Part shown: in pieces, positions 30,425 through 40,307 of the stretch
Layout of the letters: each line of letters opens with the position of its first letter
How positions within the stretch are numbered: position 1 is the stretch's first letter
From: Affinundibacterium macrobrachii
GTDB lineage: Bacteria > Pseudomonadota > Gammaproteobacteria > Burkholderiales > Burkholderiaceae_D
Direction of reading: 5' to 3'
DNA: 64,000 nucleotides
Assembly: GCF_014652415.1 (NCBI RefSeq)
Contig: NZ_BMYT01000001.1
Coordinates: 558,001-622,000 of the forward strand
Notes under the pieces: generated by a model
Seen by the model: only the letters and a program-made list of their open reading frames with translations
The model's database searches: none
Told to the model about the DNA's origin: nothing
Translations under genes and position numbers: made by a program

Positions 30425-30573
30425 AGTATCTAGCGAGGACTGCGCTAAGGCAAGGCATTTTTATTTGCTGCGATCAATTCAACAAATTCACCACAACTGT
30501 TAGTGCATTTTCGTAATTGTCATAACAAAATACGAGTAGAATAAAAAGCATTTACGGCTATTCCTGAAACATT

Positions 30574-33042
30574 GTGAATCAGTCAGTCCAACATCAATCA
30601 ATGAATCGCTTCTTTCGTCAATTTATCTTGAGCATGGTAGCGCTCAGTTTATTGGCGCTCTATGCCAATGAGCATTGGATGACGCGTCGCCTACAAATTG
30701 ATTTCATGTCAGACGAAAAAGTTTCTGCTATTGATGACCGTTCCGAAGGCGGCAAGAGCATAGCAAAGCTAATCAAAAATGGTCACGCATTAACAATGGA
30801 GTGCGACATCATCGCTGCCTATCAATGGCCGTTTTGTGAATTAGCCATCAAATTAAAAGACGATAATTCAGGAATAGATCTGAATCAGTTCGACACACTA
30901 AAACTACAAATTCGTAGCACTGGCCCACAGCAGCATAATCCGGTTAGAGTCTTTCTACGAAACTTCAATCCAGCGTATTCAATCGCAGATTCCCCCGGCT
31001 CACTGAAACCACATGAAGTGGTATACGACCCGAATCTAGTCGCGCCCGAAGTTGAATTCAAGTTGAATCAATTTATGGTTGCGTCATGGTGGACCCAATC
31101 ACATCCAACCAGTATCGAACATCTTGGGCCACAGCTAGATCAAGTCGTCGCCATCAGCTTTATCACTGGAGGCAATGTGGTGCCGGGCAAACATAGCATT
31201 AGCCTTGAAGCGGTTGAGCTAACTGGGCAATGGATACCCACCGAACATTTTCGATTAGGATTAATTTTTGTTTGGTTGGCAGGCATCGTCATTTACTTAG
31301 TTTGGGACTCTCGCCAATCAAGACGTGAGCTAAGAGAATCTGATCGTTTAAAACAGGCGCTTGAGTTAAGCAACCAAGAACTAGAATCCCGCGTAGAAGA
31401 ACGCACCCGCGCTTTAGCTGCTAGCAATGCGCAACTGATCGAGACTTTACAAAATCTGGAAGGCACGCGCTCAGAGCTAGTTCAAAATGAAAAAAATGCG
31501 GCGCTAGGTTCGCTAGTATCTGGCATTGCACATGAACTCAACACACCTATCGGCAACGCTTTATTAGTGAGCACCACCTTAGCTGACAAAATCAGGGACC
31601 TTGAAGTTATCAGCGAAACCAAATTCACACGCAAAGCGCTCAAAGACTTCTTTATAGAGACCACACACGGCACCGCGATTTTGCAGCAAAACTTAGAACG
31701 CGCCGCTACCTTGATCGCCAGTTTCAAACAACTTTCAGCGGACCAACACTCCGAACAACGTAGACAATTTCGTCTGATTGATGTGGTCGAAGAAACGCAA
31801 TTGGCAATGCTACCAAGCATCAAGCAAACACCACATCAATTAAATATTGATATCGATCCAGCGATCGACATGGATGCTTATCCCGGGCCATTAAGTCAAA
31901 TCTTCATCAATCTTATTAATAACGCGCTCTTGCATGCATTTGACAAAATTGAACATGGTCACATGCTCTTGAGTGCCAAATTAGTCTCGCAAGATAAAGT
32001 AGAAATCATTTTTAGTGATGATGGCAACGGCATCCCCGCGACCATTTTACGACGCGTATTTGAACCATTCTTCACCACCAAATTAGGAAAAGGTGGAAGT
32101 GGTCTTGGCATGCATTTAGCCCATACCGTCGTTACACAATTATTCGGTGGAAAAATCGAGATTGAATCCTTACCAAGTGAAGGCACTAGTATCCGCATGC
32201 TACTGCCATTGATCGCGCCACAAGTCGATCAAAACTTAATACGAATCGGCGTCCCTAAAGATGTACTCGAAGATTACCATCTATTTCTGGGCACTCGTTC
32301 GAATCAAGATATTAACGATTTTGGCGGCTTACACAGCCGGCGTGACGTGGTCGAGCTGACATTTTTTATTCGCGCTTTAGAGAAAGTACGGCCCAATGCA
32401 GAATACAAACTAGTTCCGATTGATAGCTATGCAAACGGTATCGAACAACTACGCCAATCTACTATTACTTGCCTAGCAACCACGTGCTGGGAATCGGATT
32501 TAATTGCTTACGCGGAAGAGATTTATATTTCTCCCGCCATGATTGCTGATGGCTTGTCTATCGTTGGCATTTATACGTCGCCGCATAACCAACATGCGCT
32601 CAATTGCAAAACACTGAATGATTTCCAACAGCTACGACTAGTTTCCAATCGTGACTGGAGCGCCGATTGGAATACCTTAAAGCAATTAGGAATCGAGAAT
32701 TGTCTAGACGTAAAAACCTGGAGACAGATGGTCTACATGGTCAGCAGCAGCGAAGTAGATGCCCTACTCGCGCCCTTTGCCACGCATCACGATTTAAAAA
32801 TTGAACTTGATGACTGCCAGCTGGTTCCCGTACCCGGCCTAAGAGTCGAATTAACTGGCTCGCGTCATTTCGCTTTTAGTAATAGTCAGCAAGCAGCTAA
32901 CTTAGCGAAAGTGATTTTTCCAGAACTAGAACGCATGCTCGAAGATGGCAGCTTTATTGATGCATTACACCAATGTGGTTTCATTAATACGCACACGTCG
33001 TCGTGGACTATTTTAAATTCGCAATTCAGCAAGAATACTTAG
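30574..33042 (+). CDS. Orphan sensor histidine kinase with extracytoplasmic sugar-binding-like domain and C-terminal substrate-binding-like domain
   Basis: An 822-residue membrane kinase. Layout: a transmembrane helix (about residues 17-31); an extracytoplasmic beta-rich domain (about 35-220) resembling CBM11/galactose-binding folds (FDTLKLQIRSTG, VRVFLRNFNP); a second helix (about 228-245); a coiled coil (ELESRVEERTRALAASNAQL). Then HisKA with phospho-acceptor His320 in SGIAHELNTPIGN, and HATPase with an N box near LINNALLHAFD, DDGNGIP and GKGGSGLGMHLA (about 443-515). About 265 extra residues follow the ATPase and resemble a periplasmic-binding-protein fold (GVPKDVLEDYHLF onward). No response regulator is adjacent. 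The start is GTG 30574 or ATG 30601; neither has a clear ribosome site. Confidence 0.85.
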   Translation: MNQSVQHQSMNRFFRQFILSMVALSLLALYANEHWMTRRLQIDFMSDEKVSAIDDRSEGGKSIAKLIKNGHALTMECDIIAAYQWPFCELAIKLKDDNSGIDLNQFDTLKLQIRSTGPQQHNPVRVFLRNFNPAYSIADSPGSLKPHEVVYDPNLVAPEVEFKLNQFMVASWWTQSHPTSIEHLGPQLDQVVAISFITGGNVVPGKHSISLEAVELTGQWIPTEHFRLGLIFVWLAGIVIYLVWDSRQSRRELRESDRLKQALELSNQELESRVEERTRALAASNAQLIETLQNLEGTRSELVQNEKNAALGSLVSGIAHELNTPIGNALLVSTTLADKIRDLEVISETKFTRKALKDFFIETTHGTAILQQNLERAATLIASFKQLSADQHSEQRRQFRLIDVVEETQLAMLPSIKQTPHQLNIDIDPAIDMDAYPGPLSQIFINLINNALLHAFDKIEHGHMLLSAKLVSQDKVEIIFSDDGNGIPATILRRVFEPFFTTKLGKGGSGLGMHLAHTVVTQLFGGKIEIESLPSEGTSIRMLLPLIAPQVDQNLIRIGVPKDVLEDYHLFLGTRSNQDINDFGGLHSRRDVVELTFFIRALEKVRPNAEYKLVPIDSYANGIEQLRQSTITCLATTCWESDLIAYAEEIYISPAMIADGLSIVGIYTSPHNQHALNCKTLNDFQQLRLVSNRDWSADWNTLKQLGIENCLDVKTWRQMVYMVSSSEVDALLAPFATHHDLKIELDDCQLVPVPGLRVELTGSRHFAFSNSQQAANLAKVIFPELERMLEDGSFIDALHQCGFINTHTSSWTILNSQFSKNT

Positions 33043-33070
33043 CTTGTTCGAGCCGTCATTTTTATGACCG

Positions 33071-33107
33071 AAAAAAATCCCTGATACAGAGCATCAGGGA
33101 TTTTTTT
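33071..33107. terminator. Bidirectional terminator between kinase and lpdA
   Basis: AAAAAAATCCCTGAT pairs perfectly with ATCAGGGATTTTTTT around a seven-base loop. It lies between two converging genes and has A/T runs for both directions. Confidence 0.88.
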
Positions 33108-33169
33108 ATAGAGAACTGCGCCGTTCACATCTCTACCACATAACGCATACTTATAAACTACGAAGTGAT

Positions 33170-35266
33170 TTACTTTTTACGTTGCGGCGGTAGATCAGTA
33201 CATACGCCTTTATACACTTCTGCCGCCATACCAATCGACTCACCCAAGGTCGGATGAGGATGGATAGTTTTACCGATATCCACTGCATCGGCGCCCATTT
33301 CGATCGCCACCGCAACTTCACCGATCATATCGCCTGCATGGGTACCGACAATGCCGCCACCGATAATGCGTTTGGTTTCGGCATCAAAGATCAACTTCGT
33401 GAAGCCTTCAGCACGGCCATTCGCGACAGCACGACCAGAGGCTGCCCATGGAAAGACGCCCTTCTCGATCGCCAAGCCTTTGACTTTCGCTTCGTCTTCC
33501 GTGACACCAACCCATGCCACTTCAGGATCGGTGTAAGCTACGGATGGAATCACAGTCGCATCAAAGAATGCTTTGTGTCCAGCCGCTGCTTCTGCTGCAA
33601 CATGCGCCTCATGTACAGCTTTGTGCGCCAACATCGGTTGTCCAACCAAATCACCGATCGCAAAAATATGCGGTACGTTCGTACGCATTTGTTTATCGAC
33701 GTTGATAAAACCACGATCAGTCACTGCCACACCGGCTTTGTCTGCAGCAATTTTCTTACCATTCGGACTGCGGCCCACTGCTACCAGCACCAAATCGTAG
33801 AGTTGTGGTGCAGGCGCGGCGGCACCAGCCTCCGCTGCTTCAAACGTGACTTTAATGCCTTCGGGCAGTGCTTCGACGCCGACTGTTTTAGTCTTGGTCA
33901 TCACATTGTCGAAACGATGCTGGTTATGCTTCTGCCAGACCTTGACCATGTCGCGATCAGCACCTTGCATCAGGCCATCCATCATTTCGACTACGTCGAT
34001 ACGCGCACCCAAAGTCGAATACACGGTCGCCATCTCTAAGCCAATAATGCCGCCACCGATGACTAACATACGCTTCGGAATTTGGCGCAATTCCAAAGCA
34101 CCTGTGCTATCCACAATACGTGGATCTTCTGGCACGAAAGGCAGTTTTACGACAGAAGAACCTGCAGCGATAATCGCTTGCTTGAACTGCACTACTTTCT
34201 TGCTACCATCTGCCGCTGTTACTTCGATGTGATGCGGACTCACAAATTGACCGAGACCTTGCACCACATTCACCTTGCGCGCTTTCGCCATACCCGCTAA
34301 ACCGCCGGTCATTTGTTTGATGACGCCGTCTTTGTGCGCGCGCAAAGCATCGAGATCAATTTGCGGCTTCGCGAATGTCACGCCATGACCTGACATCGAC
34401 GCGGTTTCATCAATCACTGCAGCAACGTGCAACAAGGCTTTGGATGGAATACAGCCAACATTCAAGCACACACCGCCCAAGGTCGAATAACGTTCAACTA
34501 GAACAGTACTTAAACCGAGATCCGCAGAACGGAATGCTGCAGAATATCCACCAGGGCCCGCACCCAACACCATCATGTCGCATTCGATGTCGACTGTACC
34601 GGCATAACTCGACGCTAATGGTGCAGCAACAGCTGGCGCACTGGCTAGAGGCGCTGGCGCTGCAGTCGGAGCTGCTGCAGGTGCAGAAGTAGTCCCTTCC
34701 ACCACGATCAACAAACTACCCTCGGCAACTTTATCACCGACTCTAACTTTTAATTCTTTGACGACACCTGCATGGCTAGATGGAATTTCCATACTTGCTT
34801 TATCCGATTCGACCGTCACCAAAGATTGATCGACCTTCACCGTGTCGCCCACTTTCACCATTACTTCGATGACTTCGACTTCTTTAAAGTCACCGATATC
34901 AGGCACTTTGACTTCAATCGGACCACTAGAAACAGTCGCAGCAACGGCGAACGAAACTGGAGCAGGAGCTGCAGGAGCTGCTGCAGCTGGCACAGCGGAT
35001 GGCGCTGGTGCAGCCGATTCAGCAGCACCCGCAGCTTCTACCACCAATACGACACTGCCCTCAGCGACTTTGTCGCCAACCTTGATCTTGAGTTCTTTTA
35101 CCACGCCAGCATGGCTAGATGGAATTTCCATACTCGCCTTGTCCGACTCAACGGTGATTAAGGACTGGTCAACTTTGATCGTATCGCCAACCTTCACCAT
35201 TACCTCGATAATTTCTACTTCTTTAAAGTCGCCGATATCAGGGACTTTGACTTCAATTGTACTCAT
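33170..35266 (-). CDS. lpdA: Dihydrolipoyl dehydrogenase (E3) with two N-terminal lipoyl domains
   Basis: E3 of the pyruvate dehydrogenase complex; reoxidises dihydrolipoamide using FAD and NAD+. The 698-residue product has two near-identical lipoyl domains (about residues 4-75 and 117-188). Each contains [11 protein letters not shown], with the lipoylated lysine at 43 and 156. Ala/Pro-rich linkers separate the domains. The flavoprotein begins near residue 230 with [13 protein letters not shown], followed by the redox disulphide in [16 protein letters not shown] and the C-terminal HPHPTLGE catalytic His-Glu pair. Plain E3 is about 470 residues, and the betaproteobacterial PDH form usually has one lipoyl domain, so the duplication stands out. 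It follows aceF by 15 bases. Confidence 0.96.
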   Translation of the reverse strand: MSTIEVKVPDIGDFKEVEIIEVMVKVGDTIKVDQSLITVESDKASMEIPSSHAGVVKELKIKVGDKVAEGSVVLVVEAAGAAESAAPAPSAVPAAAAPAAPAPVSFAVAATVSSGPIEVKVPDIGDFKEVEVIEVMVKVGDTVKVDQSLVTVESDKASMEIPSSHAGVVKELKVRVGDKVAEGSLLIVVEGTTSAPAAAPTAAPAPLASAPAVAAPLASSYAGTVDIECDMMVLGAGPGGYSAAFRSADLGLSTVLVERYSTLGGVCLNVGCIPSKALLHVAAVIDETASMSGHGVTFAKPQIDLDALRAHKDGVIKQMTGGLAGMAKARKVNVVQGLGQFVSPHHIEVTAADGSKKVVQFKQAIIAAGSSVVKLPFVPEDPRIVDSTGALELRQIPKRMLVIGGGIIGLEMATVYSTLGARIDVVEMMDGLMQGADRDMVKVWQKHNQHRFDNVMTKTKTVGVEALPEGIKVTFEAAEAGAAAPAPQLYDLVLVAVGRSPNGKKIAADKAGVAVTDRGFINVDKQMRTNVPHIFAIGDLVGQPMLAHKAVHEAHVAAEAAAGHKAFFDATVIPSVAYTDPEVAWVGVTEDEAKVKGLAIEKGVFPWAASGRAVANGRAEGFTKLIFDAETKRIIGGGIVGTHAGDMIGEVAVAIEMGADAVDIGKTIHPHPTLGESIGMAAEVYKGVCTDLPPQRKK

Positions 35267-35281
35267 CGTCTTCGCTCCTGA

Positions 35282-36604
35282 TTACAGCATGGTCTTACGC
35301 AAATCTGCGAGTACATCCGCTAGATATGCAGTGAATTTCGCCGCCATCGCACCATCGATCACGCGGTGATCGTAGGACAAGGACAATGGCAACATCAGGC
35401 GTGGCACGAATTGTTTACCATCCCACACTGGCTTCATGGAAGACTTAGATAAACCGAGAATCGCCACTTCAGGTGCATTGATAATTGGCGTAAATGCTGT
35501 GCCGCCGATACCACCCAAAGAAGAAATCGTGAAAGTGGCGCCTTGCATATCAGCAGGTTTCAATTTGCCATCACGCGCTTGGGCCGACAACTCACCCATT
35601 TCATTGGCGATTTGCGACAAGGTTTTCTGATCTGCATTTTTCACAACTGGAACCACCAAACCATTTGGCGTATCAGCCGCGAAACCAATGTTGTAGTACT
35701 GTTTCAAAATCAGGTTTTCGCCGTTCGCATCTAAAGATGAGTTGAACGCTGGGAATTTCTTCAAAGCCGACACACTTGCTTTGATCACGAAAGCCAGCAT
35801 CGTCAACTTCACGCCAGACTTGGCCAATGCAGCATTAGACGATTTACGGAACTCTTCCAGATCACTGATATCAGCTTCATCAAATTGCGTCACGTGAGGA
35901 ATCATGACCCAGTTGCGATGCAAATTCGGTCCGCTGAGTTTCTTAATGCGTGATAAAGGCTGCGTTTCTGTCGCTCCAAATTTGGAGAAATCGAGCGATG
36001 GCCATGGTAAGAGGTTCAAACCAGCACCACTACCATTTGTACTTGCAGCGCTAGCAACTGGCGCACTCGCAGATCCAGCGATCACACCCTTGACGTAGTT
36101 TTGCACGTCTTGCTGCGTGATGCGGCCTTTCGGCGCAGTGCCTGGAACTTTGCTCAAATCAACACCTAATTCGCGTGCAAATTTACGGATCGAAGGCGAT
36201 GCGTGTGCTTTGCCTGCTGGTGCCGTTGCCACTGCAGCCGCGCTTGCTACTGCAGGTGCAACGGAAACAACAGGTGCAGGCGCAGGTGCTACTGGCGCTG
36301 CTACAGGGGCCGGAGCAGTCGCAGCTGGAGCTGGCGCTGCTGGCGTAGATGCTGGTGCCGCTGCGCCATCCGCTTCAACGATCACCACTAAAGAGCCTAA
36401 GGCCACTTTGTCACCAACTTTAACTTTGACTTCTTTCACTACACCAGCATGGCTCGATGGAATTTCCATGCTGGCTTTGTCTGATTCAACCGTAATCAAG
36501 GATTGATCAACTTTGATGGTGTCACCAACTTTAACCATCAATTCAATGACTTCCACTTCTTTAAAATCACCGATATCCGGCACTTTGACTTCTACTGTAC
36601 TCAT
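35282..36604 (-). CDS. aceF: Dihydrolipoamide acetyltransferase (E2 of pyruvate dehydrogenase)
   Basis: Core of the pyruvate dehydrogenase complex; transfers acetyl groups from lipoamide to CoA. I start at [14 protein letters not shown] (36604), since GGAG lies six bases upstream; the longer frame would swallow that site. Layout over 440 residues: one lipoyl domain with [11 protein letters not shown] (Lys43); a long Ala/Pro linker (about 80-135); a subunit-binding domain ([20 protein letters not shown], then GRITQQDV); and the catalytic domain ending in [16 protein letters not shown] with active-site His/Asp. Only one lipoyl domain is present, whereas the adjacent E3 has two. Confidence 0.96.
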   Translation of the reverse strand: MSTVEVKVPDIGDFKEVEVIELMVKVGDTIKVDQSLITVESDKASMEIPSSHAGVVKEVKVKVGDKVALGSLVVIVEADGAAAPASTPAAPAPAATAPAPVAAPVAPAPAPVVSVAPAVASAAAVATAPAGKAHASPSIRKFARELGVDLSKVPGTAPKGRITQQDVQNYVKGVIAGSASAPVASAASTNGSGAGLNLLPWPSLDFSKFGATETQPLSRIKKLSGPNLHRNWVMIPHVTQFDEADISDLEEFRKSSNAALAKSGVKLTMLAFVIKASVSALKKFPAFNSSLDANGENLILKQYYNIGFAADTPNGLVVPVVKNADQKTLSQIANEMGELSAQARDGKLKPADMQGATFTISSLGGIGGTAFTPIINAPEVAILGLSKSSMKPVWDGKQFVPRLMLPLSLSYDHRVIDGAMAAKFTAYLADVLADLRKTML

Positions 36605-36684
36605 CATTTTCTCCATTTATTCCCACCCCTTAAATCGGGGAAGGCTGGGGTCAAGGCTATTAAATTAAGCGCTGCTGTAGCTTT

Positions 36685-36757
36685 CGTAGGACGGGTGAAA
36701 CCCGCGCTGCTTCAGTACGCAATCGTTGGGCGGCGAGGGTTGCACCCGCCCTACGAT
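36685..36757. repeat. REP-like imperfect palindromic element between aceE and aceF
   Basis: TCGTAGGACGGGTGAAACCC and its imperfect complement GGGTTGCACCCGCCCTACGA form a long GC-rich hairpin with a loop of about 30 bases. The motif CGTAGGGCGGGTGCAACCC is a widespread dispersed-repeat type in proteobacterial chromosomes. It interrupts the PDH operon and is more GC-rich than its surroundings. Confidence 0.7.
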
Positions 36758-36780
36758 GTTGTACAGAGCAAGACGATCTA

Positions 36781-39474
36781 CTAAACAGTCACCGGATTTG
36801 GTTTATTTGGATTAATACCGTATTTCTCAATCGCTTGTGCTACCACAGATGCAGAAATCGCGCCTTCGTCTGCCAAAGATTTCAAAGCCGCGATCGTCAC
36901 GAAATAACGATTCACTTCAAAGAATTCGCGCAATTTCGCACGACTATCAGAACGACCAAAACCATCGGTACCCAATACTTTATAAGTACGATCTTTAGGG
37001 ATGAATGCACGCACTTGTTCTGCATAAGTACGCATGTAATCAGTAGAAACAACGATAGGACCTGCCGTATCTTTCAAGCACTCAGCGATGTAAGGAACAC
37101 GTGGTGTTTCTGTTGGATGCAACATATTCCAACGTTCCGCATCTTGGCCATCACGTGCCAACAAAGTGAAGGATGGTGCAGACCAAATATCTGCCGCGAT
37201 ACCCCAATCATTCATCAACAAATCGGCAGCAGCAATTACTTCACGCAGAATGGTGCCTGAACCTAATAACTGTACGCGATGTTTAGTATGTGCTTCGGAT
37301 TTCTTGAAAGAATACAGACCTTTGATGATGCCCTCTTCTTGACCTGCCACCAAACCTGGATGCGCGTAGTTCTCATTCATCACCGTGATGTAGTAGAACA
37401 CGTCTTCTTGATTCGTGACCATACGACGCAAGCCATCGTGAATGATGACCGCAACTTCATGCGCAAATGTAGGATCATATGGAACACAGTTTGGAATCGT
37501 CGATGCCATCACATGGCTATGACCATCTTCATGTTGCAAACCTTCACCGTTCAAGGTTGTACGACCAGCGGTACCACCGATCAAGAAACCACGTGCGCGC
37601 ATATCCGCTGCGGCCCAGGCCAAATCACCGATACGTTGCAGACCGAACATCGAGTAGTAAGTGTAGAACGGAATCATCACACGATTATTAGTAGAGTAAG
37701 AAGTCGCTGCTGCGATCCATGAACTCATACCACCCGCTTCATTAATGCCTTCTTGCAAAATTTGACCTGCTTTATCTTCGCGGTAATACATCACCTGATC
37801 TTTATCGACTGGTTCGTACAACTGACCAACTTGACTGAAAATACCGATTTGACGGAACAAGCCTTCCATACCGAAAGTACGCGATTCATCGACCATGATC
37901 GGCACCACACGTTGACCCAAACTGCTATCACGCAACAAGGAGGTCAACACGCGTACATAAGATGCCGTTGTAGAAATTTCGCGACCTTCCGCAGTTGGCT
38001 CCAACATCGCTTGGAACGCGGATAATGGTGGCACCACCAATTGCTCGTCTGCTTGTTGGCGACGTTGTGGCAAGTAACCACCGAGTGCTGCACGACGTTC
38101 GTGCAAGTACTTCATCTCTGGCGTATCGTCCGCTGGTTTGTAGAAAGGAATCTCTGGCAACTTCTCATCTGCGATTGGTAACTGGAAGCGGTCACGCACT
38201 GACTTAATCGTTTCGTCATCAAGCTTCTTCGTATTGTGTGCCGTATTACGTGCTTCGCCTGCCTTACCGAAACCGTAGCCCTTAATACTCTTGGCCAAAA
38301 TCACTGTTGGTTGATCGACGCTTTCTTGCGCAACTTTAAACGCAGCGTAAATCTTATGTGGGTCATGACCACCACGTGTCAAACGCCAGATGTCGTCGTC
38401 CGACATATGTGCCACCATCGCTAATGTGCGAGGATCTTTACCGAAGAAATGGGAGCGAACATAAGCACCGTCTTTTGCTTTGTAATTCTGATATTCACCG
38501 TCCACGGTTTCCATCATGATCTTGCGCAAGGCACCGTCTTTGTCTTTCGCCAGCAATTCATCCCAACCAGAACCCCAAATCACTTTAACGACATTCCAAC
38601 CTGCGCCGCGGAAATCAGATTCGAGTTCTTGAATGATTTTGCCATTACCGCGCACAGGACCGTCAAGGCGTTGTAAGTTACAGTTGACTACGATCACCAG
38701 GTTATTCAGCTTCTCACGTCCCGCCATACCGATCGCACCCATAGATTCTGGTTCATCCATTTCACCATCGCCGCAGAATGCCCATACCTTACGTTTTTCG
38801 GTGTCAGCAATGCCGCGCGCATGCAGGTACTTCAAGAAGCGCGCTTGATAAATCGCCATCAATGGACCCAAGCCCATCGACACCGTTGGGAATTGCCAGA
38901 AATCTGGCATCAATTTTGGATGTGGGTAGGAAGACAGACCTTTACCATCCACTTCACGACGGAAGTGCAAAAGTTGTTCTTCGCTCAAACGACCTTCGAG
39001 GAAAGCGCGAGCATAAATACCTGGAGAAGAGTGACCTTGGATGTAGAGCAAATCACCACCGTGATCCGCAGTTGGCGCATGCCAGAAATGGTTAAAACCA
39101 ATGCCGAGCATATTCGCCAAAGAAGCGAAACTGGACAAGTGACCACCGAGATCGCCATCGAGACGATTCGCTTTGACCACCATCGCCATCGCATTCCAAC
39201 GCATATAAGAACGCAAGCGTTCTTCGATTTCCAAATTACCTGGGCAATGCGCGCCCTTATCAGCAGGAATCGTATTCACATAGGCTGTATTGCTGGAGAA
39301 CGGGATATTCGCACCACGACGGCGCGCCAAATCCATCATACGCTCCATCAAATAGTGAGCGCGATCTGGGCCTTCCGTATCAATCACAGACTCCAACGCA
39401 TCGAGCCATTCATTGGTCTCGATCACATCAGGGTCATTCGCGGCTTGCGCCAAAATTTGGTCTATTTGTGACAT
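36781..39474 (-). CDS. aceE: Pyruvate dehydrogenase E1 component, homodimeric type
   Basis: Thiamine-diphosphate enzyme that decarboxylates pyruvate and acetylates the E2 lipoyl group. The product from MSQIDQILAQ (39474) is 897 residues, the normal size for this family, and GAGGAG sits just upstream. The ThDP/Mg motif is GDGEMDEPESMGAI with the matching NCNLQRLDGP about 40 residues later. DADPxE-type family segments such as GLSSYPHPKLMPDFW and HGGDLLYIQGHSSPG are present. First gene of aceE-aceF-lpdA; a candidate promoter lies about 250 bases upstream. Confidence 0.97.
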   Translation of the reverse strand: MSQIDQILAQAANDPDVIETNEWLDALESVIDTEGPDRAHYLMERMMDLARRRGANIPFSSNTAYVNTIPADKGAHCPGNLEIEERLRSYMRWNAMAMVVKANRLDGDLGGHLSSFASLANMLGIGFNHFWHAPTADHGGDLLYIQGHSSPGIYARAFLEGRLSEEQLLHFRREVDGKGLSSYPHPKLMPDFWQFPTVSMGLGPLMAIYQARFLKYLHARGIADTEKRKVWAFCGDGEMDEPESMGAIGMAGREKLNNLVIVVNCNLQRLDGPVRGNGKIIQELESDFRGAGWNVVKVIWGSGWDELLAKDKDGALRKIMMETVDGEYQNYKAKDGAYVRSHFFGKDPRTLAMVAHMSDDDIWRLTRGGHDPHKIYAAFKVAQESVDQPTVILAKSIKGYGFGKAGEARNTAHNTKKLDDETIKSVRDRFQLPIADEKLPEIPFYKPADDTPEMKYLHERRAALGGYLPQRRQQADEQLVVPPLSAFQAMLEPTAEGREISTTASYVRVLTSLLRDSSLGQRVVPIMVDESRTFGMEGLFRQIGIFSQVGQLYEPVDKDQVMYYREDKAGQILQEGINEAGGMSSWIAAATSYSTNNRVMIPFYTYYSMFGLQRIGDLAWAAADMRARGFLIGGTAGRTTLNGEGLQHEDGHSHVMASTIPNCVPYDPTFAHEVAVIIHDGLRRMVTNQEDVFYYITVMNENYAHPGLVAGQEEGIIKGLYSFKKSEAHTKHRVQLLGSGTILREVIAAADLLMNDWGIAADIWSAPSFTLLARDGQDAERWNMLHPTETPRVPYIAECLKDTAGPIVVSTDYMRTYAEQVRAFIPKDRTYKVLGTDGFGRSDSRAKLREFFEVNRYFVTIAALKSLADEGAISASVVAQAIEKYGINPNKPNPVTV

Positions 39475-39723
39475 ACGGTCTCCTCGTTGATCAATTGACA
39501 TTCGCAATGTGCATTCGTAATTTAGATTCGCAATATAAATTTGCGGAATTTGCCTACGTATTTTTCTGTACCGACTGTTATTACTACTTCACGCTGCTAT
39601 TCCAAAGTTGCCTAAAAATTCTTAGCGAAAAATTACTTTGGCTAGAATTTCCAGCTTGTCTGAATTAACTAAAAAGCGCAATGCAGGGAAACAAATTTCA
39701 GGACAGATTTTTAGAACTGAGGC

Positions 39724-39752
39724 ATTCTAACAGCAGTTTTGGCAAATTTCAA
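39724..39752 (-). promoter_or_regulatory. aceE: Candidate aceE promoter
   Basis: On the minus strand TTGAAA is followed after exactly 17 bases by TAGAAT, about 250 bases upstream of the aceE start. A palindrome (ATATGA/TCATAT, 39759-39774) abuts the -35 box on its upstream side. Confidence 0.5.
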
Positions 39753-39758
39753 ATTACG

Positions 39759-39774
39759 ATATGACGTTTCATAT
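39759..39774. promoter_or_regulatory. Palindrome upstream of the aceE -35 box, possible operator
   Basis: ATATGA and TCATAT are perfect complements with four bases between. The position a few bases upstream of the -35 box would suit an activator or repressor of pyruvate dehydrogenase. There is no further evidence for a particular regulator. Confidence 0.35.
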
Positions 39775-40186
39775 TATGAGATTTGTGACGCAGCGCAACA
39801 TACACAATTACTGCATTCTTACTATTTTTTCGGTAAGCAGAGACTTCATTCACACCTAATTTAAACTTCAAGAATCGAAATAACTCATCACTTTCTATTT
39901 GAGATCTTCATATTGATGATCCAATTTCAAGCGCAAATCAATCGACACTTTTCTCAAGCCCTCCCACTTCAAATTAAGCATCAAACTGGGTTTCAAAACA
40001 CACAGATTCTGTCTGTCGTTTTTTCGCATGCACAAAGTCATCTCACATGCGGTATTCAATCAAGTACAAATAAACACGCACTCACCAACATTTACACAAA
40101 GATCCTAATCACAAAAGCATCAGCTAATTTAAAGACTTTGCTCTTGTAATTGACCTCCACAAACGGTTTTTTGACAGCACTATCGA

Positions 40187-40214
40187 CTGAAATAAGCCCT
40201 ACATCCCGTATAAT
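40187..40214 (+). promoter_or_regulatory. folD: Candidate folD promoter
   Basis: A perfect TATAAT -10 hexamer at 40209-40214 has CTGAAA as a weak -35 box 16 bases upstream. It precedes the folD start by about 95 bases. Confidence 0.35.
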
Positions 40215-40307
40215 CACGGCTTATCCTTTCTTTGCAAACTTGGCTTAATTGAAGTTAATTCAAAAGCAATTCACTTCCACATTAAGCACTTTTCCGAGTC
40301 CACCACC

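Larger units (their letters stand above)
30251..30573. other. Divergent intergenic region with repeats
   Basis: About 320 bases between the divergent permease and kinase genes. It contains a 12-bp tandem repeat array and a 16-bp inverted repeat (separate entries) and is strongly AT-rich. No reading frame is convincing. Confidence 0.6.
39475..40307. other. 830-base divergent intergenic region aceE/folD
   Basis: AT-rich region that carries candidate promoters for both genes (separate entries). A 78-codon frame at 39913-40149 has no ribosome site or family features and I do not call it. No RNA gene was recognised. Confidence 0.55.

Noticed and set aside
33254-34039. 261-codon plus-strand ORF antisense to lpdA
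   Set aside because: Shadow of the E3 flavoprotein domain; composition is dominated by Cys, His and Phe.
34700-36604. Triple direct repeat in the PDH operon taken as a mobile or satellite repeat
   Set aside because: The repeats coincide exactly with lipoyl-domain coding regions and are explained by domain duplication.
38821-39471. 216-codon plus-strand ORF antisense to aceE
   Set aside because: Shadow frame opposite a well-conserved enzyme gene; His/Arg/Ile-rich with no domain.
39913-40149. 78-codon plus-strand ORF in the aceE-folD gap
   Set aside because: No ribosome-binding site, no family resemblance, and composition like non-coding AT-rich DNA.
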